IMG/VR virus record: IMGVR_UViG_3300025864_000001
Location: 1 to 64,000 of that record
DNA: 64,000 nucleotides
Direction: 5' to 3' (one strand)
Origin: a virus
Positions within the stretch are counted from its first letter, which is position 1; the number at the start of each line of letters is the position of its first letter. The notes below the pieces were generated by a model. It was not told the origin of the DNA and made no database searches. It saw only the letters and a list, made by a program, of their open reading frames with translations. Shown here in pieces: positions 24,388-31,210 of this stretch. A program made the position numbers and the translations under genes.

Positions 24388-24768
24388 ATGAAAATTAAAA
24401 GCAGTAACGCAAGTAGTTTTTTAAATCATCTCAAAACATTGGCCTATCTTGGTAATGTTGATGAGTGGAAAGCAGAGAACCTTTACAAGAAATTAAAAAG
24501 GATCGAATCAAGAATGAACCGTTTAATGTGCGATGAGTGCAACGGGACCAGACCAGGCACCGAAGAAGAGAACGAAAAGAAAGACGAAAAAGTAATTGAT
24601 CGAGTTAAAAAGCTCCTTCCGGTTGCTACTGGCGTATTCCTTAACGGGGACCCTCGCGGCTATACTCTTAAAATCAAGAGCGAAGATGTTAAAACTTTGA
24701 ACGAGGCCGGCAAAATCAATATTTATCAGGATTGGGGCGGCTATGGTATTTTGGCCCCTGAATTTTAA
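24388..24768 (+). CDS. Hypothetical early protein, 126 residues
   Basis: First gene of the rightward small-gene operon. Residues 1-60 are helical and contain CDEC; the C-terminal part has FLNGDPRGYTLKIKSED, a segment shared by uncharacterised Bacteroidetes phage proteins. The leader AACCAATAAAAACACACACA is shared with the next gene. Function unknown. Confidence 0.65.
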   Translation: MKIKSSNASSFLNHLKTLAYLGNVDEWKAENLYKKLKRIESRMNRLMCDECNGTRPGTEEENEKKDEKVIDRVKKLLPVATGVFLNGDPRGYTLKIKSEDVKTLNEAGKINIYQDWGGYGILAPEF

Positions 24769-24769
24769 A

Positions 24770-24824
24770 GGTTTGCTGATGATTGTTAAATACATGAAAG
24801 CGGGCTAATTACCCGCTACAAACC
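24770..24824 (+). ncRNA. Nested-hairpin leader upstream of the 87-residue gene
   Basis: An outer stem GGTTTG/CAAACC (24770-24775 and 24819-24824) encloses a hairpin AGCGGG/CCCGCT (24799-24804 and 24812-24817), just before the AATAAAAACACA leader of the next gene. No T-run follows, so it is not a terminator. Compare 25121-25167 and 26066-26136. Confidence 0.5.
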
Positions 24825-24841
24825 AATAAAAACACAAAGAA

Positions 24842-25105
24842 ATGACAAACACACTAATTAACACAGATTACCGGACCTATTTAGTAAGGTTCAAATTTCA
24901 ATCAACATACTGCCGTTTTATCGTGCAGGGTTCCGGGCTTATGGACTGCTTAAAACAGTATGATCAGAACGGGGTGGAATCCATTAAAGAATTTGACCCG
25001 CTCAAAAGTACATTTAAACGCATTTCCCGGGCTGATCTCCTGAAGGCGTTCAAATGGGAAACAGAAACGTATGAGTATTTAAAAAATCATTACTTTTTCA
25101 AATAG
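24842..25105 (+). CDS. Hypothetical protein, 87 residues
   Basis: An 87-residue protein with a strand-rich N-terminal half (YLVRFKFQSTYCRFIVQGSG) followed by helices; no recognised family. Preceded by AATAAAAACACAAAGAA, the same leader as its upstream neighbour, and a nested hairpin. Confidence 0.6.
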   Translation: MTNTLINTDYRTYLVRFKFQSTYCRFIVQGSGLMDCLKQYDQNGVESIKEFDPLKSTFKRISRADLLKAFKWETETYEYLKNHYFFK

Positions 25106-25120
25106 TTTTTATTGGTTGCT

Positions 25121-25167
25121 TGGTTAATACTTTGCGCCTGGGGTGTGTTCCTGGGCGCAATTAACCA
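25121..25167 (+). ncRNA. Nested-hairpin leader upstream of the 66-residue gene
   Basis: Outer stem TGGTTAA/TTAACCA (25121-25127 and 25161-25167) and an inner stem TTGCGCC/GGCGCAA (25132-25138 and 25154-25160), the two right arms being contiguous. This gives a long bulged hairpin in the leader; no terminator T-run follows. Confidence 0.55.
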
Positions 25168-25191
25168 CGCTTAACCGTAAATATTAATATT

Positions 25192-25392
25192 ATGGCACGA
25201 AAAAAATGTACTTTGGAATCTATCGCGCTGACTACTTTAAAGCCTGGTGCGTTCCTTTACTCTCATAAGGCCGATAAAGATTTAACGGCTATATCTCATT
25301 ATTATCGGGTGCGGATAGCTACTGAGCGTTTAATATTGATCAATCCGCAGACCTGTAAAGCTCAAAAAATTACAAAAGTTACTTTACTCTAA
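25192..25392 (+). CDS. Hypothetical basic protein, 66 residues
   Basis: A 66-residue Lys/Arg-rich protein of mixed strands. I do not recognise it. It starts after a structured leader and lies in the rightward operon; possibly a small nucleic-acid-binding protein, inferred from charge only. Confidence 0.55.
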   Translation: MARKKCTLESIALTTLKPGAFLYSHKADKDLTAISHYYRVRIATERLILINPQTCKAQKITKVTLL

Positions 25393-25403
25393 TACCTTAT
25401 ATT

Positions 25404-25493
25404 ATGGAATATCTTTATTTATTAATTCCTGGTGTTCTGATCCTGATGATCTTCTTACCCTCTATTAAACCCTTTAATACTGTGAAAAAATGA
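25404..25493 (+). CDS. Very small membrane peptide (29 residues)
   Basis: The frame starts at ATG 25404 and encodes a 29-residue peptide with one hydrophobic helix (YLLIPGVLILMIFLPS). It ends with TGA overlapping the ATG of the next gene (ATGA), which supports translation. Confidence 0.5.
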   Translation: MEYLYLLIPGVLILMIFLPSIKPFNTVKK

Positions 25494-25669
25494 CAATAGA
25501 ACGCACCGCAACCAATTTAATGACCGGACAAATAAGAACGGTTATTTTTACACGTGTTGAGGATCATAATTTTAATATTGCCAATCTCTGGCGGTCCTCT
25601 GATGGTGGTTATTATACCTTTGGGATCCTCGGATGGTTTAACGTTGATAAATACCTGAAACATGATTAA
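25490..25669 (+). CDS. Hypothetical protein, 59 residues
   Basis: A 59-residue protein (MTIERTATNLMTGQIRTVIF...) coupled by ATGA to the peptide gene before it and overlapping the next small gene by eight bases. Unknown function. Confidence 0.5.
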   Translation: MTIERTATNLMTGQIRTVIFTRVEDHNFNIANLWRSSDGGYYTFGILGWFNVDKYLKHD

Positions 25670-25772
25670 GCGCGTTTTAAGGCATCAATTTGCCCCGTTC
25701 CTACTTATCCCCCTGTCTTGTATCTATTGGGGTGTGTTCTGGGCCCTGGGGGTCCTGCTGGGCTTAATGTAG
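25662..25772 (+). CDS. Small hydrophobic membrane peptide (36 residues)
   Basis: A 36-residue peptide with a basic start (MIKRVLRHQF) and one long hydrophobic helix (FLLIPLSCIYWGVFWALGV). The positive-inside charge pattern fits a single-span membrane peptide. It ends with TAG. Confidence 0.5.
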   Translation: MIKRVLRHQFAPFLLIPLSCIYWGVFWALGVLLGLM

Positions 25773-25852
25773 CCGGGAGAATGCAGGGCCAAAGGTTTTA
25801 ATATTACAATCAAATAGTATCACAATTTTTTAATTTATAAAAACACAGAAAA

Positions 25853-26065
25853 ATGAAAGAAATTAAATTTAACAGAAATACGTCATTTTTAGGGCGTAAC
25901 GGCATGTTTAAACAATCCGGTATCCGAATAAATGAGATTACTGGCGCAATAGCTTTGTACCCGATCACCAGTAAAGGACAAATCGGACGAGCATGTTTAA
26001 CTATTCCAAAAGATAAGTTACAGGAATTTATGAATGCACTATTATTAACCCCTCTCACAGATTAA
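25853..26065 (+). CDS. Hypothetical protein, 70 residues
   Basis: A short beta-rich protein (MKEIKFNRNTSFLGRNGMF...) resembling a small single-domain protein. No family recognised. It is preceded by an 80-base gap with an A-rich AAAAACACAG leader. Confidence 0.55.
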   Translation: MKEIKFNRNTSFLGRNGMFKQSGIRINEITGAIALYPITSKGQIGRACLTIPKDKLQEFMNALLLTPLTD

Positions 26066-26136
26066 GTTTTTGCCCGTTACAAGTCGGGAATAATACAGAG
26101 TACAGGGGCGCAAGCCTCTGAAATGTAACCAAAAAC
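26066..26136 (+). ncRNA. Candidate structured RNA in leader of KHTxG gene
   Basis: Outer stem GTTTTTG/CAAAAAC (26066-26072 and 26130-26136) and GTTAC/GTAAC (26076-26080 and 26125-26129). Inside is CAGGGGC-GCAA-GCCTCTG (26103-26120), a 7-bp stem (one G-U) with a GCAA tetraloop of the GNRA type. A competing hairpin CCCG/CGGG (26073-26076 and 26085-26088) puts TTAC in its loop, which could instead pair with GTAA as a pseudoknot. I cannot assign it to a known RNA class. Confidence 0.5.
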
Positions 26137-26145
26137 ATAGAAATT

Positions 26146-26496
26146 ATGAAAGATCAAAAACACACAGCAGGAAATTGGACACGTGGAACTCGTACCAATA
26201 CAAAAGAATGGATGCAAATAGTTAGTGATGGTATTATACCAATTGCAGAAGTAAAACCATTACATAAAACCGGATACAGAGAAAAGGATGACTTTCAAAC
26301 AGAAGAAGCAAACGCAAAATTAATTTGCGCAGCCCCAGACTTACTAAAAGTTTGCATTGACTTACTTAACGCATTTGTCCACAAAGAGAATGACAAGAAA
26401 GGCAACCAGACAAGAACGGACATTTTTAAATACTGTCCTGAATTTGGGGAAATAGCAGTAGCAGCAAGACACGCAATCGAAAAAGCAACGGAATAA
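26146..26496 (+). CDS. KHTxGxW / AAAPDLL family protein
   Basis: The 116-residue protein has KHTAGNWTRGTR at the start and EEANAKLICAAPDLLKVCIDLL in the middle, then a tail ending HAIEKATE. It is a member of the same small family as the genes at 23612-23884, 26882-27160 and 35825-36187. No activity is known for this family. It overlaps the next gene by one base (TAATG). Confidence 0.75.
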   Translation: MKDQKHTAGNWTRGTRTNTKEWMQIVSDGIIPIAEVKPLHKTGYREKDDFQTEEANAKLICAAPDLLKVCIDLLNAFVHKENDKKGNQTRTDIFKYCPEFGEIAVAARHAIEKATE

Positions 26497-26621
26497 TGAA
26501 AACAATTTGTACACATTGCGGGAAAAAACAAACCGCAAAAGAAAAAGAGTATTCTTTAAATAGCGCAAAATGTAAGTTTTGTAAAAAAGAAGGTACGTTA
26601 ATAGAAATAACAAAGCAATGA
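26496..26621 (+). CDS. Small zinc-ribbon protein (41 residues)
   Basis: A 41-residue protein with CTHCGKK and CKFCKKE: two CxxC pairs about 19 residues apart, as in a zinc ribbon. It is coupled to both neighbours (TAATG, ATGA), which supports that it is translated. Confidence 0.6.
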   Translation: MKTICTHCGKKQTAKEKEYSLNSAKCKFCKKEGTLIEITKQ

Positions 26622-26860
26622 ATAAACCAACCTACACACCGGAACAGATGAACGGCAAATATATTGCCTGTTCTGTATTACTCGATCCTCCCGGCTTGGG
26701 TGCAGTCGAATATGCCACAGGACCACGCGAGGGATTGCCCGTACTCTACAATTCCATAGCATCAGCAGAAGATGATTTGTTTTGGGATGACTTATGGGAT
26801 CACATTATACCCGCAAGTGAATATTTTGAGCGGGTGGCAACAAATAATTTTAAGTTTTAA
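26618..26860 (+). CDS. Hypothetical protein, 80 residues
   Basis: Small acidic protein (MNKPTYTPEQMNGKYIACSV...) with strands and an acidic helix; ends ERVATNNFKF. No family recognised. It overlaps the zinc-ribbon gene by ATGA. Confidence 0.55.
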   Translation: MNKPTYTPEQMNGKYIACSVLLDPPGLGAVEYATGPREGLPVLYNSIASAEDDLFWDDLWDHIIPASEYFERVATNNFKF

Positions 26861-26881
26861 AATATATAAAAAAGCATAATT

Positions 26882-27160
26882 ATGAAACACACACAAGGAG
26901 AATGGATTATGCACAATAACGTGTTTAATTCTGTTGTAATCACAAAAATAGACAGTGGTTATAAAGTTATCGGATCATTCACAAATGATAATAAATTGAT
27001 CCCAGAAAACGAAATGAGGGCAAATGCAAAACTCTGCGCAGCAGCCCCTGACTTACTGGAGTCCTGTATCAAATTATTTGAAATTGTTGATACAAGATCC
27101 CAATCCGATGAAGATATTTGCTTCATGGCATATAAAACCATTAAAAAAGCCACCGAATAA
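26882..27160 (+). CDS. KHTxGxW / AAAPDLL family protein
   Basis: The 92-residue protein has MKHTQGEWIMHN and RANAKLCAAAPDLLESCIKL, and ends TIKKATE, like its paralogue at 26146-26496 (EKATE). The pair is separated by two small genes, suggesting local duplication. Function unknown. Confidence 0.75.
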   Translation: MKHTQGEWIMHNNVFNSVVITKIDSGYKVIGSFTNDNKLIPENEMRANAKLCAAAPDLLESCIKLFEIVDTRSQSDEDICFMAYKTIKKATE

Positions 27161-27450
27161 TGCCACAATTTAACCTCTTTGGAGAGATAGACGTACAGAC
27201 CATGCCGGAGCCGGAAATGGTTTCCGAAATGCCTGAGCCTGAGATGCCGCACCCTCGCAAGTCAAAGAAGAGAAAGTCTTTTGATATTGGCATTTGTCGT
27301 GCGTGTGGTCAGTTACTACTCGATGATCCTGATAACACCAGGATTAAGATTGATGATGAGTTATGTGAGGATTGCGATGCTACATTAAGGGCAAAATACA
27401 GTCAGTATAAAAATTTTGCTCTTATACGAGCATTGAGAATGCGTAAATAA
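27160..27450 (+). CDS. Zinc-finger-like protein, 96 residues
   Basis: The N-terminus is Met/Pro/Glu-rich; a basic hinge (PRKSKKRKSF) follows, then a CRACGQ ... CEDCDA pair about 33 residues apart that may bind zinc. A basic C-terminal helix ends the protein. DNA or RNA binding is plausible but not shown. The start overlaps the previous stop (TAATG). Confidence 0.6.
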   Translation: MPQFNLFGEIDVQTMPEPEMVSEMPEPEMPHPRKSKKRKSFDIGICRACGQLLLDDPDNTRIKIDDELCEDCDATLRAKYSQYKNFALIRALRMRK

Positions 27451-27465
27451 CTTAAAAATAATAAC

Positions 27466-27606
27466 ATGAAAACTATTGAAGTTTCAGCCAAATCAATGAC
27501 TGAATTTATTAAAAGCACAAAACTTCATTTTGATAATATTGATAAAATTATGAAGTTGCCGGAATCTAATGAAAGAGGCAGGATGATAGCCAAAGAAATG
27601 AAATGA
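27466..27606 (+). CDS. Small hypothetical protein, 46 residues
   Basis: A 46-residue helical protein (MKTIEVSAKSMTEFIKSTKL...) translationally coupled by ATGA to the next frame. Function unknown. Confidence 0.5.
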   Translation: MKTIEVSAKSMTEFIKSTKLHFDNIDKIMKLPESNERGRMIAKEMK

Positions 27607-27704
27607 ATCGGATTAATTTCGATTATGATGCTTTTCTTCATTTTGCGCTTAATATCCCAATGGACAAACTCCAATCGGTGAGAAATAAAAGTTTCAAATT
27701 ATAA
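27603..27704 (+). CDS. Small hypothetical protein, 33 residues
   Basis: A 33-residue protein (MNRINFDYDAFLHFALNIPM...) starting within the ATGA overlap. Included because of the coupling and of tight spacing to the next gene; coding is otherwise not provable. Confidence 0.4.
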   Translation: MNRINFDYDAFLHFALNIPMDKLQSVRNKSFKL

Positions 27705-27714
27705 AAACAATATT

Positions 27715-27945
27715 ATGAAAACAAATCCAAATAATCCAATTAATGCAATAGTAGGAGACAGTACAAAATTTGCCGGACTTACCAAGCGTGAATACTTTGC
27801 AGCAATGGCAATGCAGGGACTTCTTGCAGGACATTACGAATACTTTACAGGTAATGCAGATGTTTCTGTACCAATGGAAATTGCTAAATATGCAGTTTAT
27901 AATGCAGATGCTTTAATTGAAGAACTTAATAAATCAGAATTATGA
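27715..27945 (+). CDS. Conserved phage protein (LTKREYFAAMAMQGLLAG family)
   Basis: This 76-residue protein has LTKREYFAAMAMQGLLAG and a later NADALIEELNKSEL, a widespread small phage family found in many Bacteroidetes and other phages. Function unknown. It overlaps the start of the next gene (ATGA). Confidence 0.75.
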   Translation: MKTNPNNPINAIVGDSTKFAGLTKREYFAAMAMQGLLAGHYEYFTGNADVSVPMEIAKYAVYNADALIEELNKSEL

Positions 27946-28442
27946 AAAAACTATTTTTTTTACTTTTGATCAGCGTGTCATTCTCAGCAATGGCACAGCG
28001 TTATCCCTTTGCCCTCTATGTATCACACCAGCCGGTTGACTTTGGTATTGGTGTGCGTGGTGACTATTATATACATGGCTTAGGCTTGTATAGCTCTGTG
28101 TCTTATGGCAATTGGGGACTTTACAGACAGTATGATATAAAACACCATGTAAAGCTATCAACGGGTGTGTTATTGCCTCTGCCAGATTATAATGGTGCTT
28201 CATTTGATGTTACTGCCGGCATTAATTATCATCTTTTAGGATCTGTTATGCTCGATAACTCCCCTCTTGACCCTAAAATCTTTAACCCTTGGAGTTTTGA
28301 GTTAGGGATTACAGCTAAATTAAAGCGTTTTTCATTAGGTTTGCGCACTGACATTTTGCGTTGGGAACCATGCGTGGACGTAGGTTTTAAACTATTTAAA
28401 GGACAATATTATGACAAAGCAAAAAGTAAATCCTGTAAGTAA
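27942..28442 (+). CDS. Secreted outer-membrane-like beta-barrel protein
   Basis: The 166-residue protein starts with a clear signal peptide (KKLFFLLLISVSFSAMAQ, cut after about residue 18). The rest is alternating polar/hydrophobic strands, e.g. LGLYSSVSYGNWGLYRQYD and SFELGITAKLKRFSLGLRTD, as in outer-membrane barrels. A phage-encoded barrel can block re-infection or change the host surface. It overlaps the next gene by 32 bases. Alternative: periplasmic beta-sandwich. Confidence 0.65.
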   Translation: MKKLFFLLLISVSFSAMAQRYPFALYVSHQPVDFGIGVRGDYYIHGLGLYSSVSYGNWGLYRQYDIKHHVKLSTGVLLPLPDYNGASFDVTAGINYHLLGSVMLDNSPLDPKIFNPWSFELGITAKLKRFSLGLRTDILRWEPCVDVGFKLFKGQYYDKAKSKSCK

Positions 28443-28635
28443 TCGTAAAATGTGGTGCTATTATGCGCCCGATGGGTGGCCACAAGTAAGAACATTAGCT
28501 GAGTCTCGAGTTGAATGTAGGCTGATGCTTAATAAATATGACTATCCTGCTACATGGCAGAAAGCTGAAAGTCAAGGTGCTTTTATACACAAAGTTGTTG
28601 TAACAATAATTGAACCTTTAAAATTAAGCCAATGA
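28411..28635 (+). CDS. Hypothetical protein, 74 residues
   Basis: The start lies inside the end of the barrel gene, and the stop overlaps the next gene as ATGA, a pattern that supports translation. The 74-residue product (SNRKMWCYYAPDGWPQVRTL...) is of unknown family. Confidence 0.55.
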   Translation: MTKQKVNPVSNRKMWCYYAPDGWPQVRTLAESRVECRLMLNKYDYPATWQKAESQGAFIHKVVVTIIEPLKLSQ

Positions 28636-28985
28636 GAAAAAAGCAAATTTTCGTTCAAACGCAGGGTGTAGATAAGAACAGGGTCTCCCCCTTTAAGCCT
28701 ATGGGCTTTGTTGCGCTTAATTTTGACAATATCAAAATGACTATTGATGCGTATGATTATTCAGGTGTGCTTGCTGAACCACGTGAGGACTCTCTTGTTG
28801 AGATCATGGACGAAAAAGAAGTATTTCAATTCACCCCTGCACAATTACTGCAAGCAATAAGATTTTTTCAACGCTATGCCGAAATGGGGAAGGATGTGGT
28901 GCGCTTTAAGAACATCTTCCATGTCATTATGCCAGACAGGTATAAGAATGCCTTACAAGTCACGAAACGAGGTCTTAAATTTTGA
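28632..28985 (+). CDS. Hypothetical protein, 117 residues
   Basis: The 117-residue product has a strand-rich first half and a helical second half containing QLLQAIRFFQRYAEMGKD. I do not recognise it. It begins in the ATGA overlap and ends just before the promoter-like sequence. Confidence 0.55.
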   Translation: MRKKQIFVQTQGVDKNRVSPFKPMGFVALNFDNIKMTIDAYDYSGVLAEPREDSLVEIMDEKEVFQFTPAQLLQAIRFFQRYAEMGKDVVRFKNIFHVIMPDRYKNALQVTKRGLKF

Positions 28986-29008
28986 GTTTTAAAAATAGTT
29001 TATCTTTG
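28981..29008 (+). promoter_or_regulatory. TATCTTTG promoter next to a start codon
   Basis: TATCTTTG (29001-29008) matches TAnnTTTG exactly; TTTG at 28981-28984 is 16 bases upstream, shorter than the usual 19-21. The ATG at 29014 lies five bases after the box, so the transcript would be leaderless or nearly so. Confidence 0.5.
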
Positions 29009-29013
29009 TACCG

Positions 29014-29439
29014 ATGCAGACACAAGACACCATATCAAAAAAGAAGTTGGACCGGATAAAAATAATTTATAACGGGGACGTGGAGATAATAGATTTCCTT
29101 TCCGATCTGAAAAGCAGGGATGTGATAGCCGGACTACAAGACCTCATCCATGATAATAAAGGACTGCCCTGTGCCCTCCTCTTTAATTGTGGATGTGATG
29201 ATATTGTGGTAATGATACTCTATAAATCACCTTTTGCGTTCAATGATCCGGGTAATACTCTCATGCTTTATGCCGGAAATGAACTACATGAACTGATGGT
29301 GTACTTTAGACATCTTTTGGATAACACTTCAAAAGAGAAAAGCGTTATTAACCAAGCATTAACTGATATTGTGCAACTACTGTACCAGGAATGGAACAGA
29401 TTGCAAGACGATAATGTTCAGTCTGATTTTTTAGGCTGA
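29014..29439 (+). CDS. Hypothetical protein with possible leaderless transcript
   Basis: The 141-residue protein is acidic and alpha/beta, with VIAGLQDLIHDNKGLPCALLF and a C-terminal helix ending in EWNRLQDDN. It does not match a family I know. Its start abuts a promoter -7 box and it is followed by a terminator, so it appears to be a single-gene transcription unit. Confidence 0.6.
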   Translation: MQTQDTISKKKLDRIKIIYNGDVEIIDFLSDLKSRDVIAGLQDLIHDNKGLPCALLFNCGCDDIVVMILYKSPFAFNDPGNTLMLYAGNELHELMVYFRHLLDNTSKEKSVINQALTDIVQLLYQEWNRLQDDNVQSDFLG

Positions 29440-29447
29440 CATAGAAC

Positions 29448-29489
29448 GGGTGCCGGTTTGTGTGTTCCGGTGCCCTTTCTTTTTTTCTA
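29448..29489 (+). terminator. Rho-independent terminator
   Basis: GGGTGCCGG and CCGGTGCCC form a 9-bp stem (two G-U), with loop tttgtgtgtt, followed by TTTCTTTTTTTC. It ends the transcript of the preceding gene. It also separates the muramidase cluster from the upstream operon. Confidence 0.75.
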
Positions 29490-29513
29490 AACACTATAAT
29501 CAAATTAATTGTA

Positions 29514-30077
29514 ATGAAGATGATCACAGGAACTTTAATAACATGGTTTTGTTTTCTCACTTGCTCGGCACCTCCTCCTTCGGTGGCGCAGCAAAAAGAA
29601 AACATTGAATGGGTTAAAATAGAGATTAATCGCATAGACTGTGAAGAGCAGCTTGCACTCTTTATTGAACACTTGGGTATCCGTGAATCGGGTAATCGGT
29701 GGCAGATAATCAATGCAATCGGATGTATGGGTAAATTTCAATTTGCTCACAATACTCTTGAGTGTCTTGGTTACGGCTACATCACACCTCAGCAGTTCGC
29801 TCATAACCCTGAAATCTTCCCCGAAGCACTACAACGTCAGGTGTTGCTTGCCCTCTTTAAATCAAATGAAATAGCACTTAGAGACTATTTCTATTATTGC
29901 GGGCAGGAAATAGCAGGTGTGACAATAACCAGATCGGGAATGCTTGCTGCGGCTCATCTTGGAGGTGCCTATTCCGTAAAACTCTTTCTGCTTAGCATGG
30001 GGCATGTCAATAGACAAGACCTGAACCAGACATCAATAAAACACTACCTGAGCGAATTTGCCGGGTATAATATTTAA
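29514..30077 (+). CDS. Secreted peptidoglycan hydrolase (lytic transglycosylase-like)
   Basis: From ATG 29514 the 187-residue protein has a signal peptide (MITGTLITWFCFLTCSA; a C is placed as in a lipobox-like site) and a domain with LGIRESGNRWQIINAIGCMGKFQFAHNT, matching the catalytic Glu-containing E-S-G-N-xx-I-N-x-x-G-xxG-xxQF pattern of transglycosylase/goose-lysozyme-like enzymes. The C-terminal part has AAHLGGAYSVKLFL. The GTG at 29460 lies before the terminator and is unlikely to be the start. Acts on cell wall at lysis. Confidence 0.72.
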   Translation: MKMITGTLITWFCFLTCSAPPPSVAQQKENIEWVKIEINRIDCEEQLALFIEHLGIRESGNRWQIINAIGCMGKFQFAHNTLECLGYGYITPQQFAHNPEIFPEALQRQVLLALFKSNEIALRDYFYYCGQEIAGVTITRSGMLAAAHLGGAYSVKLFLLSMGHVNRQDLNQTSIKHYLSEFAGYNI

Positions 30078-30087
30078 AAACACGACT

Positions 30088-30405
30088 ATGACAAAAGACA
30101 AGATTATTGAAAAACAGAAAGAACTGATTATCGTATTAACAACGGCCTTGGATTTCTTGGCAGATAACAATCTGATTAAAGAAAAAAAAAATAATAACGA
30201 TATTGATAATGAGCCTTTAATTGATTGCGTGAACAAGGCAGCCAAATTAAGAACTGAGGTTAAAGAACTTGAATCAGAACTTTTTAAAGAAAAAACTCAA
30301 TGCCCTTATAAAGGTGAAGAAGGTAATACATATGATCTATGTCCTTCATGGATCGCTTTTACAAATGGGTGTGCTGATTGTGTTAAATATCATAAAAATC
30401 AATAG
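30088..30405 (+). CDS. Hypothetical coiled-coil protein (possible lysis accessory)
   Basis: From ATG 30088 the 105-residue protein is a long helix (KDKIIEKQKELIIVLTTALDFLAD and TEVKELESELFKEK) with a C-terminal Cys-rich end (CPYK, CPSW, CADC). It follows the cell-wall hydrolase by ten bases. Could be a coiled-coil accessory or a zinc-bound protein. Confidence 0.5.
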   Translation: MTKDKIIEKQKELIIVLTTALDFLADNNLIKEKKNNNDIDNEPLIDCVNKAAKLRTEVKELESELFKEKTQCPYKGEEGNTYDLCPSWIAFTNGCADCVKYHKNQ

Positions 30406-30407
30406 CT

Positions 30408-30551
30408 ATGAAAAAAGACAAAACACCTATTGAATTTGAAGATCCTGATCCCTTTGACGGGATGAAAGCTCTTGGATGTCTGCTTATCGGCTCGGTACTG
30501 ATCGCAGTAGCACTATTTCTGTTTGGAGTACTCATTAAAGTAATACAATGA
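30408..30551 (+). CDS. Small single-span membrane protein (47 residues, holin-like)
   Basis: A 47-residue protein with an acidic N-terminus and a hydrophobic helix (ALGCLLIGSVLIAVALFLFG). It sits between the hydrolase cluster and another small membrane gene and is coupled to it by ATGA. Lysis-related membrane role is inferred from context. Confidence 0.5.
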   Translation: MKKDKTPIEFEDPDPFDGMKALGCLLIGSVLIAVALFLFGVLIKVIQ

Positions 30552-30718
30552 CTATGAAACTATTCTTAGCTATTTTAATGGGTGTCATCGCCATTATGTT
30601 CCTGTTCTTTGCCGGATTCGCAGAGGTGGTGGCAGTTGCCTTTGTTTACGTACTGCTCGCAATGTTGAGCATGCTCTTATCATTCTATTTTTACTTTGGT
30701 AATATCGAGTTTAAATGA
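30548..30718 (+). CDS. Small two-span membrane protein (56 residues, holin-like)
   Basis: A 56-residue, almost fully hydrophobic protein (MKLFLAILMGVIAIMFLFFA, then a second span VYVLLAMLSMLLSFYFYFG), coupled to genes on both sides. Two helices and small size fit a holin, but an assignment needs experiment. Confidence 0.5.
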   Translation: MTMKLFLAILMGVIAIMFLFFAGFAEVVAVAFVYVLLAMLSMLLSFYFYFGNIEFK

Positions 30719-30978
30719 GCAGACATTACGAGCCACGCCAAAAGAAAGTCATCCCTCCTGTAAGGCGTATGAAGATTATACGGATTGATGCCAGAACGGA
30801 AATTGAGGTACTTGCAAGCATCCCTGATGATGTGGCCAGAGAACGGTTCATCGCAAAACGAAATATGGGGCCACGTGCTCCGTTTGCCTCTCTATATCCT
30901 GCTGATGAAAAGCCGGAAGTGCCACAAGAAGAACTTGCATCAGTTGTAGATGATGAGGATTTACCTGAAACAGAATAA
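30715..30978 (+). CDS. Hypothetical protein, 87 residues
   Basis: Basic N-terminal half (RHYEPRQKKVIPPVRRMKI), acidic C-terminus. No family recognised. It overlaps the preceding membrane gene by four bases. Confidence 0.5.
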   Translation: MSRHYEPRQKKVIPPVRRMKIIRIDARTEIEVLASIPDDVARERFIAKRNMGPRAPFASLYPADEKPEVPQEELASVVDDEDLPETE

Positions 30979-30980
30979 CT

Positions 30981-31130
30981 ATGGACAAAAGACTATTTGC
31001 ATTTTTAAAAGATCGCAAGATATTCACAGGTGGTCATAAAACTTTGCGTGAATACATGGACAATAAAGAGCAAAACACTGAATGGAATGATCGTGCCCGG
31101 AAAGGGCACAAGAAAGCCAAGATGAAATAA
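30981..31130 (+). CDS. Small basic protein, 49 residues
   Basis: A 49-residue, Lys/Arg-rich protein (MDKRLFAFLKDRKIFTGGHK...) starting two bases after the preceding stop. Unknown function. Confidence 0.5.
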   Translation: MDKRLFAFLKDRKIFTGGHKTLREYMDNKEQNTEWNDRARKGHKKAKMK

Positions 31131-31131
31131 A

Positions 31132-31163
31132 TTTGGTTATTAAATCTACACTTCGTACTTTTG
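31132..31163 (+). promoter_or_regulatory. Consensus Bacteroidetes promoter (TTTG-N20-TACTTTTG)
   Basis: TTTG (31132-31135) and TACTTTTG (31156-31163) match the -33 and -7 elements, 20 bases apart. Transcription would begin near 31170, about 40 bases before the secreted-protein start. Confidence 0.75.
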
Positions 31164-31210
31164 AAGTGTTATAACGGCAATATTGCCACAAAACAACAAA
31201 AACAATGCGC

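Noticed and set aside
25810-26058. Minus-strand open frame of 82 codons
   Set aside because: It lies opposite the 70-residue plus-strand gene and has no leader or operon context.
26066-26136. Twister or other named ribozyme
   Set aside because: Some resemblance in the CCCG-TTACAAG hairpin and following AATAATA/CAGAG bases was noted, but the complete conserved core was not found, so no class is claimed.
29348-29713. Minus-strand open frame of 121 codons
   Set aside because: It runs through a terminator and opposite two convincing plus-strand genes.
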